39,405 nt of DNA from contig DDRH01000019.1 of the NCBI GenBank assembly GCA_002343075.1, positions 1-39,405 of the forward strand, read 5' to 3'. Below the pieces are notes generated by a model. That model was given only the letters and a program-made list of their open reading frames with translations. It did not search any database and was not told where the DNA came from. The first letter of the stretch is position 1, and each line of letters starts with the position of its first letter. The position numbers and the translations under genes are program-made. The stretch is from Phycisphaerales bacterium UBA2421. GTDB taxonomy: Bacteria; Planctomycetota; Phycisphaerae; Tepidisphaerales; Tepidisphaeraceae. Of the stretch, positions 1 through 6,883 are shown in pieces.

Positions 1-750
1 ACCGCAATCATGAGCCAAGCGGCAGTATCGGCTCATTATGCAGACTCAACGTTTGAACAGTCAATCTATAATAACTCAGAAGGTGGGAGTGATTATGCAA
101 CCGCGCGAGCGGTACGGACGTCCGATGATGTTCATCACTATCGCGGCTTCTTTACAACAGGAGGTGATCTTGAGGCGATTGGCGGTAGTCAACCACGTTT
201 CAGAAATATTGATGACGCTGCGCATCGACTCGTAAATTATTTCAATCCGACTGATTTTGCCCTGACACTTTGGGGCGTAAATCAAGCAACGAAGCCCACA
301 TTGTCGATTTCGTTTGATCTCGGGCTTCTAGGCTTCCTTGCCTTGGATGGAGTACCTACCCCTGTTGCGCAGAACGCAGAACAATTGTGGTCAGTGTTCT
401 CGAGAAATGTCCATCGAGGTTTTGCAGGGTGGGGATACAACTGGGCCTCCGGAGGGGGTTTCATCAAGAAGCAGCGCTTTGATGGTACATCAACCCCACT
501 CAATCCCGGCGCGTCGATCCAACGACTCTACGAAGCCATGGCGTTTGGCGCGTCGAGCGTGGCATTGCCAATCGGCAGAGCCGAGTTGCCGCAAAATTCC
601 ATCTTCGGCGCGGGCCTCAATCTGACTTCGCAGCTGTTGTTCGGCTCGCGATTCAATGATTCCGCACCAGGTCATAGCGCGCAGTTCGTTCACTCAGCAA
701 TCGACGTTGCGAAATATTGGCAGGCGATTAAACAAGAGGCCCAATCATGA
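1..750 (+). CDS. C-terminal part of a large protein, probably alpha/beta-hydrolase-like (5' truncated by window)
   Basis: The frame is open from base 1, so the ATG at 10 is probably internal and the gene starts upstream. What is visible is a C-terminal region with the stretch RFRNIDDAAHRLVNYFNPTD, then DFALTLWGVNQATKP, and near the end GHSAQFVHS followed by KYWQAI. A late His in a G-H-S-A-Q-F context before a Tyr-Trp segment recalls the C-terminal end of large secreted proteins with an alpha/beta-hydrolase-like region, where that His could complete a Ser-Asp-His triad; the nucleophile would lie off the window. The stop overlaps the ATG of the next gene (ATGA), so the two are translationally coupled. 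A diverged second copy of this region lies at 1407-2162. Function is inferred from motif resemblance only. Confidence 0.6.
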   Translation, partial: TAIMSQAAVSAHYADSTFEQSIYNNSEGGSDYATARAVRTSDDVHHYRGFFTTGGDLEAIGGSQPRFRNIDDAAHRLVNYFNPTDFALTLWGVNQATKPTLSISFDLGLLGFLALDGVPTPVAQNAEQLWSVFSRNVHRGFAGWGYNWASGGGFIKKQRFDGTSTPLNPGASIQRLYEAMAFGASSVALPIGRAELPQNSIFGAGLNLTSQLLFGSRFNDSAPGHSAQFVHSAIDVAKYWQAIKQEAQS

Positions 751-1406
751 CATTGCGCCGGCAGGCAATCGTCGGCCTTTGCTTGGTGCTCGTCGGCTAC
801 ATCGCATTTCTTGCGGTGCGGGAGGCACGCCGACCCAAGCTTTCCTGGATGGATCGTATGGTTGCACGAATGGACCAAGGCGCAAATCGCACAATCACCT
901 TTGAAGGGGTTATTGTTGACGAAATCGGCAGACCGATTCCCGGCGCATCGGTAGAGGTGTTTATTCGCGGCATCAATACGAAATGGGCAAGCGATCCGCA
1001 AGGAGTGAATGCACGCGGCTGGGATCGGGAACGGTCGCTCCAGTCAGGTCAGGATGGAAGCTTTTCGCTCCTGATTGAAGGTACACACTTCTCGATCATG
1101 TCTATCAAGGCACCGGGATTCCAATGGCTATATGAGGAATACGGCTCGGTGCAGGCCGGCAGCAACGCTAGTTACCAAATCGCGCCGGCTGGATCTCATT
1201 ACATTTCGCAGCAAGGTTCTCCAGCAATCTTTGTAATGGTTCGCGACGGCGTAAAGGATGTTCATGTGATGCCCAGCCGGGGAGGAGCTGAAGTAGACGA
1301 CAAAGGAAGAATCACACCTAATACACCGCGCTGGCCGCGCAAGCCCTCCCTGCCCGACGTCGTTTACAAGCCACCCCCAACGCAGCCGGCGACAACGCCG
1401 TCGTAA
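747..1406 (+). CDS. membrane-anchored protein with carboxypeptidase-regulatory-like fold
   Basis: A 219-residue protein with one N-terminal hydrophobic segment (about residues 8-24, IVGLCLVLVGYIAFLAV) that looks like a signal anchor. The following part, with FEGVIVDEIGRPIPGASVEV and then DGSFSLLIEG, has the shape of a CarboxypepD_reg-like beta-sandwich: a G.V.D..G.PIPGA.V opening and a DG.F strand. The last 20 or so residues are Pro/Thr-rich (KPSLPDVV, then TQPATTPS). The start overlaps the upstream stop (ATGA). It has a paralogue at 2159-2758 that differs in its N terminus but shares the C-terminal tail. Pairing with the upstream C-terminal domain in both copies suggests the two products work together, for instance as a partner or immunity-type protein. 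That role is inference; no specific function can be assigned. Confidence 0.7.
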   Translation: MTLRRQAIVGLCLVLVGYIAFLAVREARRPKLSWMDRMVARMDQGANRTITFEGVIVDEIGRPIPGASVEVFIRGINTKWASDPQGVNARGWDRERSLQSGQDGSFSLLIEGTHFSIMSIKAPGFQWLYEEYGSVQAGSNASYQIAPAGSHYISQQGSPAIFVMVRDGVKDVHVMPSRGGAEVDDKGRITPNTPRWPRKPSLPDVVYKPPPTQPATTPS

Positions 1407-1429
1407 CACGGGACATCGCCCAGCGGGAA
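1341..1429 (+). repeat. 89-nt cassette-end repeat, copy 1
   Basis: This stretch covers the Pro-rich C-terminal tail, stop codon and first 23 untranslated bases of the 747-1406 gene. It aligns without gaps to 2693-2781 with 80 of 89 bases identical by my count, while the rest of the two genes is strongly diverged. Several mismatches are silent, but the match continues past the stop codon, so protein-level constraint alone does not explain it. Confidence 0.8.
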
Positions 1430-2162
1430 AGCAGCCCGATCTGCTGCTCACCCGCGACGCGCAGATGGTCACATTCAAGCGCGAGTCATTCAACATCAAA
1501 CGCCCGCTTGGACCGAGTACAAAGGCTTCCGCCCCGGCGGCGCGGACATTGATGCCATCGGCGGCCTTACGCCTCGTTTCCGCAACATCTGGAGGTCGGC
1601 AAACCAGATCGTCAATTACTACAACCCAGATGATTTTGCACTGGCAGGGTGGAAGCTCGGTCAGGTGCTTAAGCCGACTCAACGTCGGTCGACGGCGGAT
1701 ATTCTGCTAGAATTTCAACCGATGGTTAATTTTGGAAATGTCAACGTCACGCCGCCGTTTGCTACATGGCCGATGAGTTTGTGGCACGCCGCAACCGGCC
1801 GGCGATACCCCGGGTACGACGAGGCACAATACGAATTGAAAACGGTGAACGGCAGCCTGCAGTTCGTCCGAAAACTACCTTCTTCGCTTCAAGCGCCGCT
1901 TGGGGCCGAGATACCGATCGGATTCGCGCTGAACAAGTACGAGATGTTCGCCTTTGGTGCCAGCAGCATTGTCGCGGCGCTGGGCGGGGTGAACGATATG
2001 AATGGGCTAGGGGGAGTGTTTAGTGCCGGCGTTAATCTGCGGATTGACTTCGGGCCCAACACGGTTTTCAACAACTTGAACACTGGCCATAGCGCGCAGT
2101 TTGTGCATTCTTTCTTAGAAGCAAAGCACTACTGGATTCAACTCACAGAAGACATCCAATGA
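1407..2162 (+). pseudogene. second, start-less copy of the hydrolase-like C-terminal region
   Basis: The frame directly follows the TAA of the preceding gene, is open from 1407, and encodes a paralogue of the region at 1-750: GADIDAIGGLTPRFRNIW, then VNYYNPDDFALAGW, FAFGASSIVAALG and finally TGHSAQFVHS with KHYW. Homology is recognisable from about 1503 (PAWTEYKGF). There is no ATG, GTG or TTG in frame before a GTG at 1665, and that GTG lies inside the conserved region, so translation from it would give only a 165-residue fragment. It is therefore best read as an N-terminally truncated cassette that is silent, or expressed only after recombination or read-through. Its stop overlaps the ATG of the next gene (ATGA), the same coupling as in copy 1. 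The frame has no internal stops, which argues that it is recent or still under selection. Confidence 0.65.
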
Positions 2163-2758
2163 GAATATGTCTTTTTCTTACGTTTGCATCCCTTTTGGTC
2201 TTTCAATTCGGATGTGATCAGAACGAGTCATCGTCGCTCAGAGGTCAGCGCAACGCGCAATTGACCTTCTACGGGCTAGCAGTTGACGAAAAGGGGATAC
2301 CTCTTCAAGGGGTCAAGTTTGAGTTTGTTGTCGATTCCATCCCGAAAGACTGGAGCTTTGATACGCGAGGACAACCTCATACTCGGAAGACACATACCGT
2401 GATAAGCGGTGATGACGGGCGAATTCAGTTTGACGCTTATGCGCATATCATTTTTATGAACGAGGCTGTGCTTGAGGGCTATCGACACTTGGCAGCCAGA
2501 TTTGGAGAAGAAAGCAACTTAGGAATTGGAGTCACTTCCTGGAGTGATTTGCTATACAAGTCCGACCCCACCAACCCCGCGATTTATGTGTTCGTCAAAG
2601 ATGGCGTGAAAGAAGTCTCAGCCCTTCCGTCACGCGGTGGGTTCTATGCTTACGGCAAACAATGGCGTCCGAACAAACCCGCTTGGCCGAAGAAACCCTC
2701 CCTGCCCGATGTCGTTTACAAACCACCCACGACCCAGCCGGCGACAACGCCGTCGTAA
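2159..2758 (+). CDS. probable lipoprotein, paralogue of the 747-1406 product
   Basis: A 199-residue protein with a hydrophobic N terminus (LFLTFASLLVFQFGC) whose Cys19 could be lipidated; the lipobox is not ideal, with Gln at -3. The middle, YGLAVDEKGIPLQGVKFEF with GDDGRIQFDAY, repeats the carboxypeptidase-regulatory-like pattern of the paralogue. AIYVFVKDGVKEVSALPSRG matches AIFVMVRDGVKDVHVMPSRG in copy 1, and the tail ends in TQPATTPS like copy 1. The N-terminal anchor differs: a lipoprotein here, a signal anchor in copy 1. The ATG overlaps the upstream stop. Predicted to sit at the cell envelope; function unknown. Confidence 0.7.
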   Translation: MRICLFLTFASLLVFQFGCDQNESSSLRGQRNAQLTFYGLAVDEKGIPLQGVKFEFVVDSIPKDWSFDTRGQPHTRKTHTVISGDDGRIQFDAYAHIIFMNEAVLEGYRHLAARFGEESNLGIGVTSWSDLLYKSDPTNPAIYVFVKDGVKEVSALPSRGGFYAYGKQWRPNKPAWPKKPSLPDVVYKPPTTQPATTPS

Positions 2759-2781
2759 CACCGGACATCGCCTTGCGGGAA
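2693..2781 (+). repeat. 89-nt cassette-end repeat, copy 2
   Basis: Partner of 1341-1429, the same length and about 90% identical by hand count. It ends 23 bases beyond the stop codon of the second cassette. Such boundaries could serve as recombination arms for gain, loss or duplication of cassettes. Confidence 0.8.
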
Positions 2782-2922
2782 GACGAGCCGACACACTCGG
2801 CAGCGTGATTGATCTGTTGATTGATGTGGAGACCGTCAACTGACCGCCGCGGGGAGTGCGATGGCCGGCCGGGATGTTTTGCCGATTTTGGGGTTTAAGC
2901 GGTGATGCGATAATGCTCCGCC

Positions 2923-2945
2923 GACGGGTTGGAAACCCGCGCTAC
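2923..2945 (+). repeat. dispersed hairpin repeat (core GACGGGTTGGAAACCCG)
   Basis: This 23-nt element contains the perfect hairpin CGGGTT-GGA-AACCCG followed by CGCTAC. It recurs at 35502-35524 with a single base difference. It lies in the non-coding stretch 2759-3029, where I see no gene. The two copies are 32 kb apart beside unrelated genes, which suggests a dispersed intergenic repeat. Confidence 0.7.
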
Positions 2946-2966
2946 TTTGACGGTCGCCGATCACCT

Positions 2967-3022
2967 CAAAAACGCGTCGTGCAGCCCGGGGTGGGCGTTG
3001 ATGATTTGGTCGGGGCTGTCTT
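2967..3022 (-). pseudogene. remnant of the 3' end of the aldolase/dehydrogenase gene
   Basis: On the minus strand this stretch reads DQIINAHPGLHDAFLR followed by a stop. The intact gene at 3727-5925 ends GQVINVDGGLHEAFLR and a stop. At the DNA level about 38 of 49 positions match (2967-3015 against 3732-3780, by hand). The remnant begins just after the stop codon of the toxin gene and in its frame. It could be the scar of an insertion of the toxin-antitoxin pair at the end of the aldolase gene, or the leftover of a lost paralogue. Confidence 0.55.
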
Positions 3023-3029
3023 GCGTCGG

Positions 3030-3344
3030 TCACGGCTCGCCGTGCGTTGGCAATCGTGCGCCGTGGCGAAAATTGACCACTCGCACCACGCCGGCGGCAT
3101 CATCGACGGTGAAATGCACCAGATATGTGCCCTCGAAAACCAGGCGGTGGACTTGGACGCCCAGACGGCCGCTCGCATCTTCGTCGATTGCGTAGCCGTG
3201 AAATTCGGCGAGGTTTTGAATGGCCGACTTCAATCGGCTTTCCCAAGCAAAGGCGTTGTCGACGGAGTGTTGAGCAATGTGCAACACCTGGTCTGCAATT
3301 TGATCATGCACGGCCGGCGCGATGGTCAACTGCTTCCGCGTCAT
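3030..3344 (-). CDS. ParE/RelE-family toxin of a toxin-antitoxin pair
   Basis: The 104-residue product has the usual length and pattern of ParE/RelE-like toxins: an N-terminal helix pair (AVHDQIADQVLHIAQHS, then AFAWESRLKSAIQNLAEF), a central strand region (VHRLVFEGTYLVHFTVDD) and the typical ending VVRVVNFRHGARLP. Proteins of this superfamily inhibit gyrase or cleave ribosome-bound mRNA; which applies here cannot be told. Its ATG overlaps the antitoxin stop by four bases (3341-3344), the standard antitoxin-first operon order. Cognate antitoxin: the 3341-3652 gene. Confidence 0.8.
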   Translation of the reverse strand: MTRKQLTIAPAVHDQIADQVLHIAQHSVDNAFAWESRLKSAIQNLAEFHGYAIDEDASGRLGVQVHRLVFEGTYLVHFTVDDAAGVVRVVNFRHGARLPTHGEP

Positions 3345-3652
3345 TCTGCGGCCGCCTGTTGCGCGGCTTTCATCGCCAGCAGTTTGTTGTGGATGGACTT
3401 GAACGCCATCTCCACGTCCATTCCCTGGCCTTCGTCAATCTGCTTCATCGCCTTGCGAATGTTGGCGACATCGATCGACAGCTGCGCCTCGCGGGCGAGT
3501 TTGTCGTAGACCGCCGGGGCGAGCAGGACCGCGCGGGCTTCGCCATTGACGGTGAGGATTTCGGCTTCGCCGGTCCGGTTGAGCCGATCCAGCGTCTCTG
3601 CGGCCTTCTGGCGAAAATCACTGAGCGATTGGGTATTTTTCGTGGAAACCAT
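3341..3652 (-). CDS. Phd/YefM-type antitoxin
   Basis: The 103-residue protein opens with SLSDFRQKAAETLDRLNRTG, then EAEILTVNGEARAVLLAPAVYDKL. This is the characteristic DNA-binding N-terminal domain of Phd/YefM antitoxins (helix, then 'P..IT.NG...AVL.S...Y'). The C-terminal part (DVANIRKAMKQIDEGQGMDV) would be the flexible toxin-binding tail. A GAGGAG ribosome site lies 6 bases before the ATG. Expected to bind its own promoter at 3661-3699, where a perfect inverted repeat is found, with the toxin acting as co-repressor as in related systems. Confidence 0.85.
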   Translation of the reverse strand: MVSTKNTQSLSDFRQKAAETLDRLNRTGEAEILTVNGEARAVLLAPAVYDKLAREAQLSIDVANIRKAMKQIDEGQGMDVEMAFKSIHNKLLAMKAAQQAAAE

Positions 3653-3660
3653 GCCAGCTC

Positions 3661-3699
3661 CTCATTAATTCGTACTTAATTCAGTATCGTATTAATGAG
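3661..3699. promoter_or_regulatory. inverted-repeat operator of the toxin-antitoxin operon
   Basis: CTCATTAAT at 3661-3669 and ATTAATGAG at 3691-3699 form a perfect 9-bp inverted repeat with a 21-bp spacer, itself AT-rich with further TTAAT/AATT elements. It starts 8 bases upstream of the antitoxin ATG and includes the ribosome-binding site, so a bound antitoxin would block both initiation and promoter access. Confidence 0.6.
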
Positions 3700-3726
3700 G
3701 GCAACATGTCAACTATTATTGTCGGC

Positions 3727-5925
3727 CTACCGCAAAAACGCCTCGTGCAGCCCGCCGTCGACGTTGATGACCTGGCCGGTGGTTTTGCCGCTCTTTTGTG
3801 AGAGCAGGAACCAGACGGCCTCGGCCTGGTCGTGTGGGGTGATGGCGGACTTCAGCAGCGTGCGCTGGGCGTAGAAATCGGCCAGCCGGTTTCTGAGCAC
3901 CTCGGTTTCTTCTTTCTGATCGTAGGGCAGCTTGTATTTGGCGAGCGAGGCGATGACCCGGTCTCTCGGGAACATCGCCGAGCCGGCGACCACTGTTGCC
4001 GGGGCGACGGCGTTGACCCGCACCGACGGGGCCAACTCGATCGCCAACTCGCGGACCAGATGATTGGCGGCGGCTTTGCTGGTGTCGTAGGCCAGCGAGC
4101 CTTTTTTGCCGACAACCGCGTTGACGCTGGTGGTGATCACCACACTACCGCCGAGGTGCTGCTGCTCGAACACCTTTTGCGCTTCTTTGACGGCGAGATA
4201 AACGCCGGTGACGTTTACGCCGAAGCTCAAGGCCCATTTATCGTCGGGAATGTTGCCCTGCTCATCGGGGGGTACGAAAATGCCGGAGGTGATGACGAGG
4301 TGATCGATCCCGCCGTAGGCAAGGGTGATCTGATCGAGGGCGGTGCGGATGCTGTCGCGGCTGGTCACGTTGGCGGTGAGGCCGATTGCCGGACCGCAGC
4401 CGCTGATGCCGGTGCCGGCGACGCCGATGCCTTTGCCGAGCTTCCTGGTGAGTTCGTCGGCGGTGGATTGTGCTGCATTTTCGTCCAGATCGACACTGAC
4501 GATGTGCGCCCCTTCTGCGGCGAGGCGGTGGGCGGTCTGCTTTCCGATGCCGCTTCCCCCGCCGACGATCGCGACAACTCTGCGGGCAAACTCCTTTTCC
4601 GCGGGCATGCGCTGGAGCTTGGCCTCTTCCAGCAACCAATACTCGATATCAAACGCTTCCTGCTGGGGCAGCGAGGTGTACTGGTCAATGGCCTCGGCAC
4701 CGCGCATGACGGCAATGGCGCAGTTGTAAAACTCCGCCGTCACGCGGCTTTCGCTTTTGTCTTTGCCCCAGGCGATCATGCCCACGCCGGGGATGAGAAT
4801 GACAGTCGGATTGGGGTCGCGCATCGCCGGTGAATCGGCCCGGCGGCATTTTTCATAGTACGTCTTATAGTCGGCGCGATACTGCTCCAGCCCCTTCTCA
4901 AGCTTCGTACGCAGCGCTGCAATGTCGTCTTTCTGTGGATCAAACGCGACGTATAGCGGCTTAATCTTGGTGCGCAGGAAATGGTCGGGGCAGCTCGTGC
5001 CCAGCTCGGCGAGGCGCGGCGCGTCGTGGCTGTTAACAAACTCCAGCACCGCGGGCGAAGTTTCGACTGTGCCAATGAAGCGATGCTTCTCACTCACCTT
5101 TCCGCGGAGCCAGGGGAGCAGTTGGATGAGCAGTTTTTGACGGGTCGCATCGTCGAGCGACTGGTACTTCTGCCCGCCGAAGGTCTTGTCGCCTTTGTCA
5201 TGATCGGCGATGAACCGGGCGGCCTTCTCGATGAGCGTGAGGGAAAGCTCGTAAACGGCCTTGTCGTCGTCGGCCCAGTTGATCAGCCCATGCCCCCCGA
5301 GAATGAGGCCGGTCGCCTGCGGGTTTTTGGCTGCGGCTTCGCGAAGAACGATGCCGAGATCAAACCCCGGCCGTTGCCAGTGGGTCCATGCAACGGTGTC
5401 GCCGTAGATTTCCTTGGTGAGGTTCTCGCCATTTTTGCTGGCAGCGAGCGCGATGACGGCATTGGGGTGGGTGTGATCCACGCATTTTGCCGGCAGCAGG
5501 CCATGCAGCGGGGTGTCGATGCTGCTAGGGCGCGGGTTGAGGTTAAAAGTGAGATGCGGATACATGCCGACCATCTTGTCCTCGATGTCGGTCTTGGGGC
5601 CGTGCTTCGGATCGGCCTTGTAGACGCCTTCGAGCGCGAGCAATCGGGGGAGGTAGAGAGAGGCAAAGTTGGCCTTGTTGCTGGTCCGCAGGTCGCCGCC
5701 GGAGCCTTTAACCCATAGGACCGAGACGTTTTCGCCGGTAATAGGATCAACCTCGGTGACCTTGGAGGAGGTGTTTCCCCCGCCGGTGTTGGTGATTCGT
5801 TGATCGGTGCCGAGGAGATTGGAGCGCCAGACCAACCGCTCGACGGCATCGGTGGGGGCTTTGGCGTCGTCCCAGAGATAGCTGACATGCTTGTACTCGG
5901 CTGGCTTGTAAGTGGCGGTTGGCAT
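3727..5925 (-). CDS. rhaEW: bifunctional rhamnulose-1-phosphate aldolase / L-lactaldehyde dehydrogenase
   Basis: A 732-residue two-domain cytosolic enzyme. Residues about 10-440 form a class II aldolase domain with TNTGGGNTSSK (phosphate binding), the zinc-type motif DHTHPNAVIAL near residue 150 and GGHGLINW. Residues about 455-732 form a short-chain dehydrogenase with the NAD-binding motif VGGGSGIGKQTAH and the active-site YxxxK in YDTSKAAANHL, ending in the family-typical GQVINVDGGLHEAFLR. In this fusion family the aldolase splits L-rhamnulose-1-phosphate into DHAP and L-lactaldehyde, and the dehydrogenase oxidises the aldehyde to L-lactate. I chose the ATG at 5925 because GAGGA precedes it; an upstream ATG at 5955 would add 10 residues. 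It is divergent from a DeoR regulator and near lutABC, which fits the pathway. No rhamnose isomerase or kinase is in the window, so fuculose-1-phosphate is an alternative substrate. Confidence 0.88.
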   Translation of the reverse strand: MPTATYKPAEYKHVSYLWDDAKAPTDAVERLVWRSNLLGTDQRITNTGGGNTSSKVTEVDPITGENVSVLWVKGSGGDLRTSNKANFASLYLPRLLALEGVYKADPKHGPKTDIEDKMVGMYPHLTFNLNPRPSSIDTPLHGLLPAKCVDHTHPNAVIALAASKNGENLTKEIYGDTVAWTHWQRPGFDLGIVLREAAAKNPQATGLILGGHGLINWADDDKAVYELSLTLIEKAARFIADHDKGDKTFGGQKYQSLDDATRQKLLIQLLPWLRGKVSEKHRFIGTVETSPAVLEFVNSHDAPRLAELGTSCPDHFLRTKIKPLYVAFDPQKDDIAALRTKLEKGLEQYRADYKTYYEKCRRADSPAMRDPNPTVILIPGVGMIAWGKDKSESRVTAEFYNCAIAVMRGAEAIDQYTSLPQQEAFDIEYWLLEEAKLQRMPAEKEFARRVVAIVGGGSGIGKQTAHRLAAEGAHIVSVDLDENAAQSTADELTRKLGKGIGVAGTGISGCGPAIGLTANVTSRDSIRTALDQITLAYGGIDHLVITSGIFVPPDEQGNIPDDKWALSFGVNVTGVYLAVKEAQKVFEQQHLGGSVVITTSVNAVVGKKGSLAYDTSKAAANHLVRELAIELAPSVRVNAVAPATVVAGSAMFPRDRVIASLAKYKLPYDQKEETEVLRNRLADFYAQRTLLKSAITPHDQAEAVWFLLSQKSGKTTGQVINVDGGLHEAFLR

Positions 5926-5979
5926 GGGTTCCTCAGGTTGATGCTGGCGATGCATCTGTTGATTTATTTTGTTTTCAAT

Positions 5980-6020
5980 TTGACTTGTGTTGTTTTATAC
6001 GATATTTTTCGACAAGTCAA
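5980..6020. promoter_or_regulatory. inverted repeat carrying two overlapping divergent promoters
   Basis: TTGACTTGT (5980-5988) and ACAAGTCAA (6012-6020) are a perfect 9-bp inverted repeat. Each arm contains TTGACT, a good -35 box. On the plus strand it is followed after 17 bp by TATTTT (6003-6008), giving a promoter for the DeoR gene. On the minus strand it is followed after 15 bp by TATAAA (5999-5994), giving a promoter for the aldolase gene. The two promoters occupy the same DNA in opposite directions. The most likely binding protein is the adjacent DeoR-type regulator. Confidence 0.6.
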
Positions 6021-6055
6021 CATTAAGCCAATACATTTAATGAGCCAGTTAGTCC

Positions 6056-6859
6056 ATGAATGATCTGTTACCCGAACAACGTCGCAAGCACATTCTCGAC
6101 CGCTTGAAGGCCGACGGCACGGTGCGCGTCGCGGCGCTGGCGACGGAACTTGCCGTTACTGAAGAGACTGTGCGCCGCGACCTGAAATCGCTGGATCACC
6201 AGGGAATCGTCGTAAAAACACACGGCGGGGCAAGCCTGGCCGACCGACCCGACTCGACCCCGCACATCCCGCTTCATGCCGACGTTTCCTTTGAAGACCG
6301 ACGGCGCGCGATGAGCTTTGCCAAGCGGGCCATCGCCCGGGAAGCGTACACGCGCGTGCGGGCCGGTCAGGTCATCGCGCTCGACGGGAGCACGACCGCG
6401 TGGGAACTGGCCTGCCTGCTCGATTTGCCCCGGCTGACAGTCGTTACCAACTCGCTGGTGATCACCAACCTGCTCGCCACCCGCGGCGGGGTGCAGGTGA
6501 TTTGTCCCGGGGGCACGCTCGACCCGCGCCTGCAAATGTTTGGGGGAATCATCGCCGAGCAGGCGTTGCAAAGGCTGCAGATCGATCAGGCGTTCATCAG
6601 CTGCGCCGGAATCGATGCCGACCGGGGCTTGAGCGACCCAAGCGACTCCGCCGCCCAGTTTAAGCGGCGGCTGCTCGACATCGCCGACCACACAATCCTT
6701 CTGGCCGACAGTACCAAGCTCAACCGCAAGGCCGTCGTCTTCTTTGCCGGCCCGACCGACGTCAATGAGTTAATCGTAGACGAAGCCCCGGCGGTGGAGG
6801 TGGCCATTCAAAAACTGCGACAACTTGGCCTGAGCTGCAGCACAGTTCGCGCCTCGTAG
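6056..6859 (+). CDS. DeoR-family transcriptional regulator, probable rhamnose regulator
   Basis: A 267-residue protein of usual DeoR length. The N-terminal winged helix is clear: PEQRRKHILDRLKADGTVRV, then LATELAVTEETVRRDLKSLD and HGGA. The C-terminal sugar-phosphate-sensing domain (about 80-250) has AREAYTRVRAGQVIALDGST, VVTNSL, GG(T)LDPRLQMFGG, and FISCAGIDADRGLSDPS. DeoR proteins bind a phosphorylated sugar intermediate and release DNA. It is divergent from the aldolase/dehydrogenase gene across an inverted repeat, and DeoR-type regulators control bifunctional rhamnulose-phosphate aldolases in other bacteria, so rhamnulose-1-phosphate or a related metabolite is a likely effector. That effector is inference. 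Confidence 0.85.
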   Translation: MNDLLPEQRRKHILDRLKADGTVRVAALATELAVTEETVRRDLKSLDHQGIVVKTHGGASLADRPDSTPHIPLHADVSFEDRRRAMSFAKRAIAREAYTRVRAGQVIALDGSTTAWELACLLDLPRLTVVTNSLVITNLLATRGGVQVICPGGTLDPRLQMFGGIIAEQALQRLQIDQAFISCAGIDADRGLSDPSDSAAQFKRRLLDIADHTILLADSTKLNRKAVVFFAGPTDVNELIVDEAPAVEVAIQKLRQLGLSCSTVRAS

Positions 6860-6883
6860 CAGAATGTCGATACAATCGCGCCG

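Noticed and set aside
1407..1664. A frameshift in the second hydrolase-like copy
   Set aside because: Reading the frame by hand shows homology continuing without a shift back to about 1503; the missing feature is a start codon, not a reading-frame break.
3832..4833. 333-residue open frame on the plus strand
   Set aside because: It lies wholly antisense to the well-supported aldolase/dehydrogenase gene and shows no protein family features; it is a GC-rich shadow frame.
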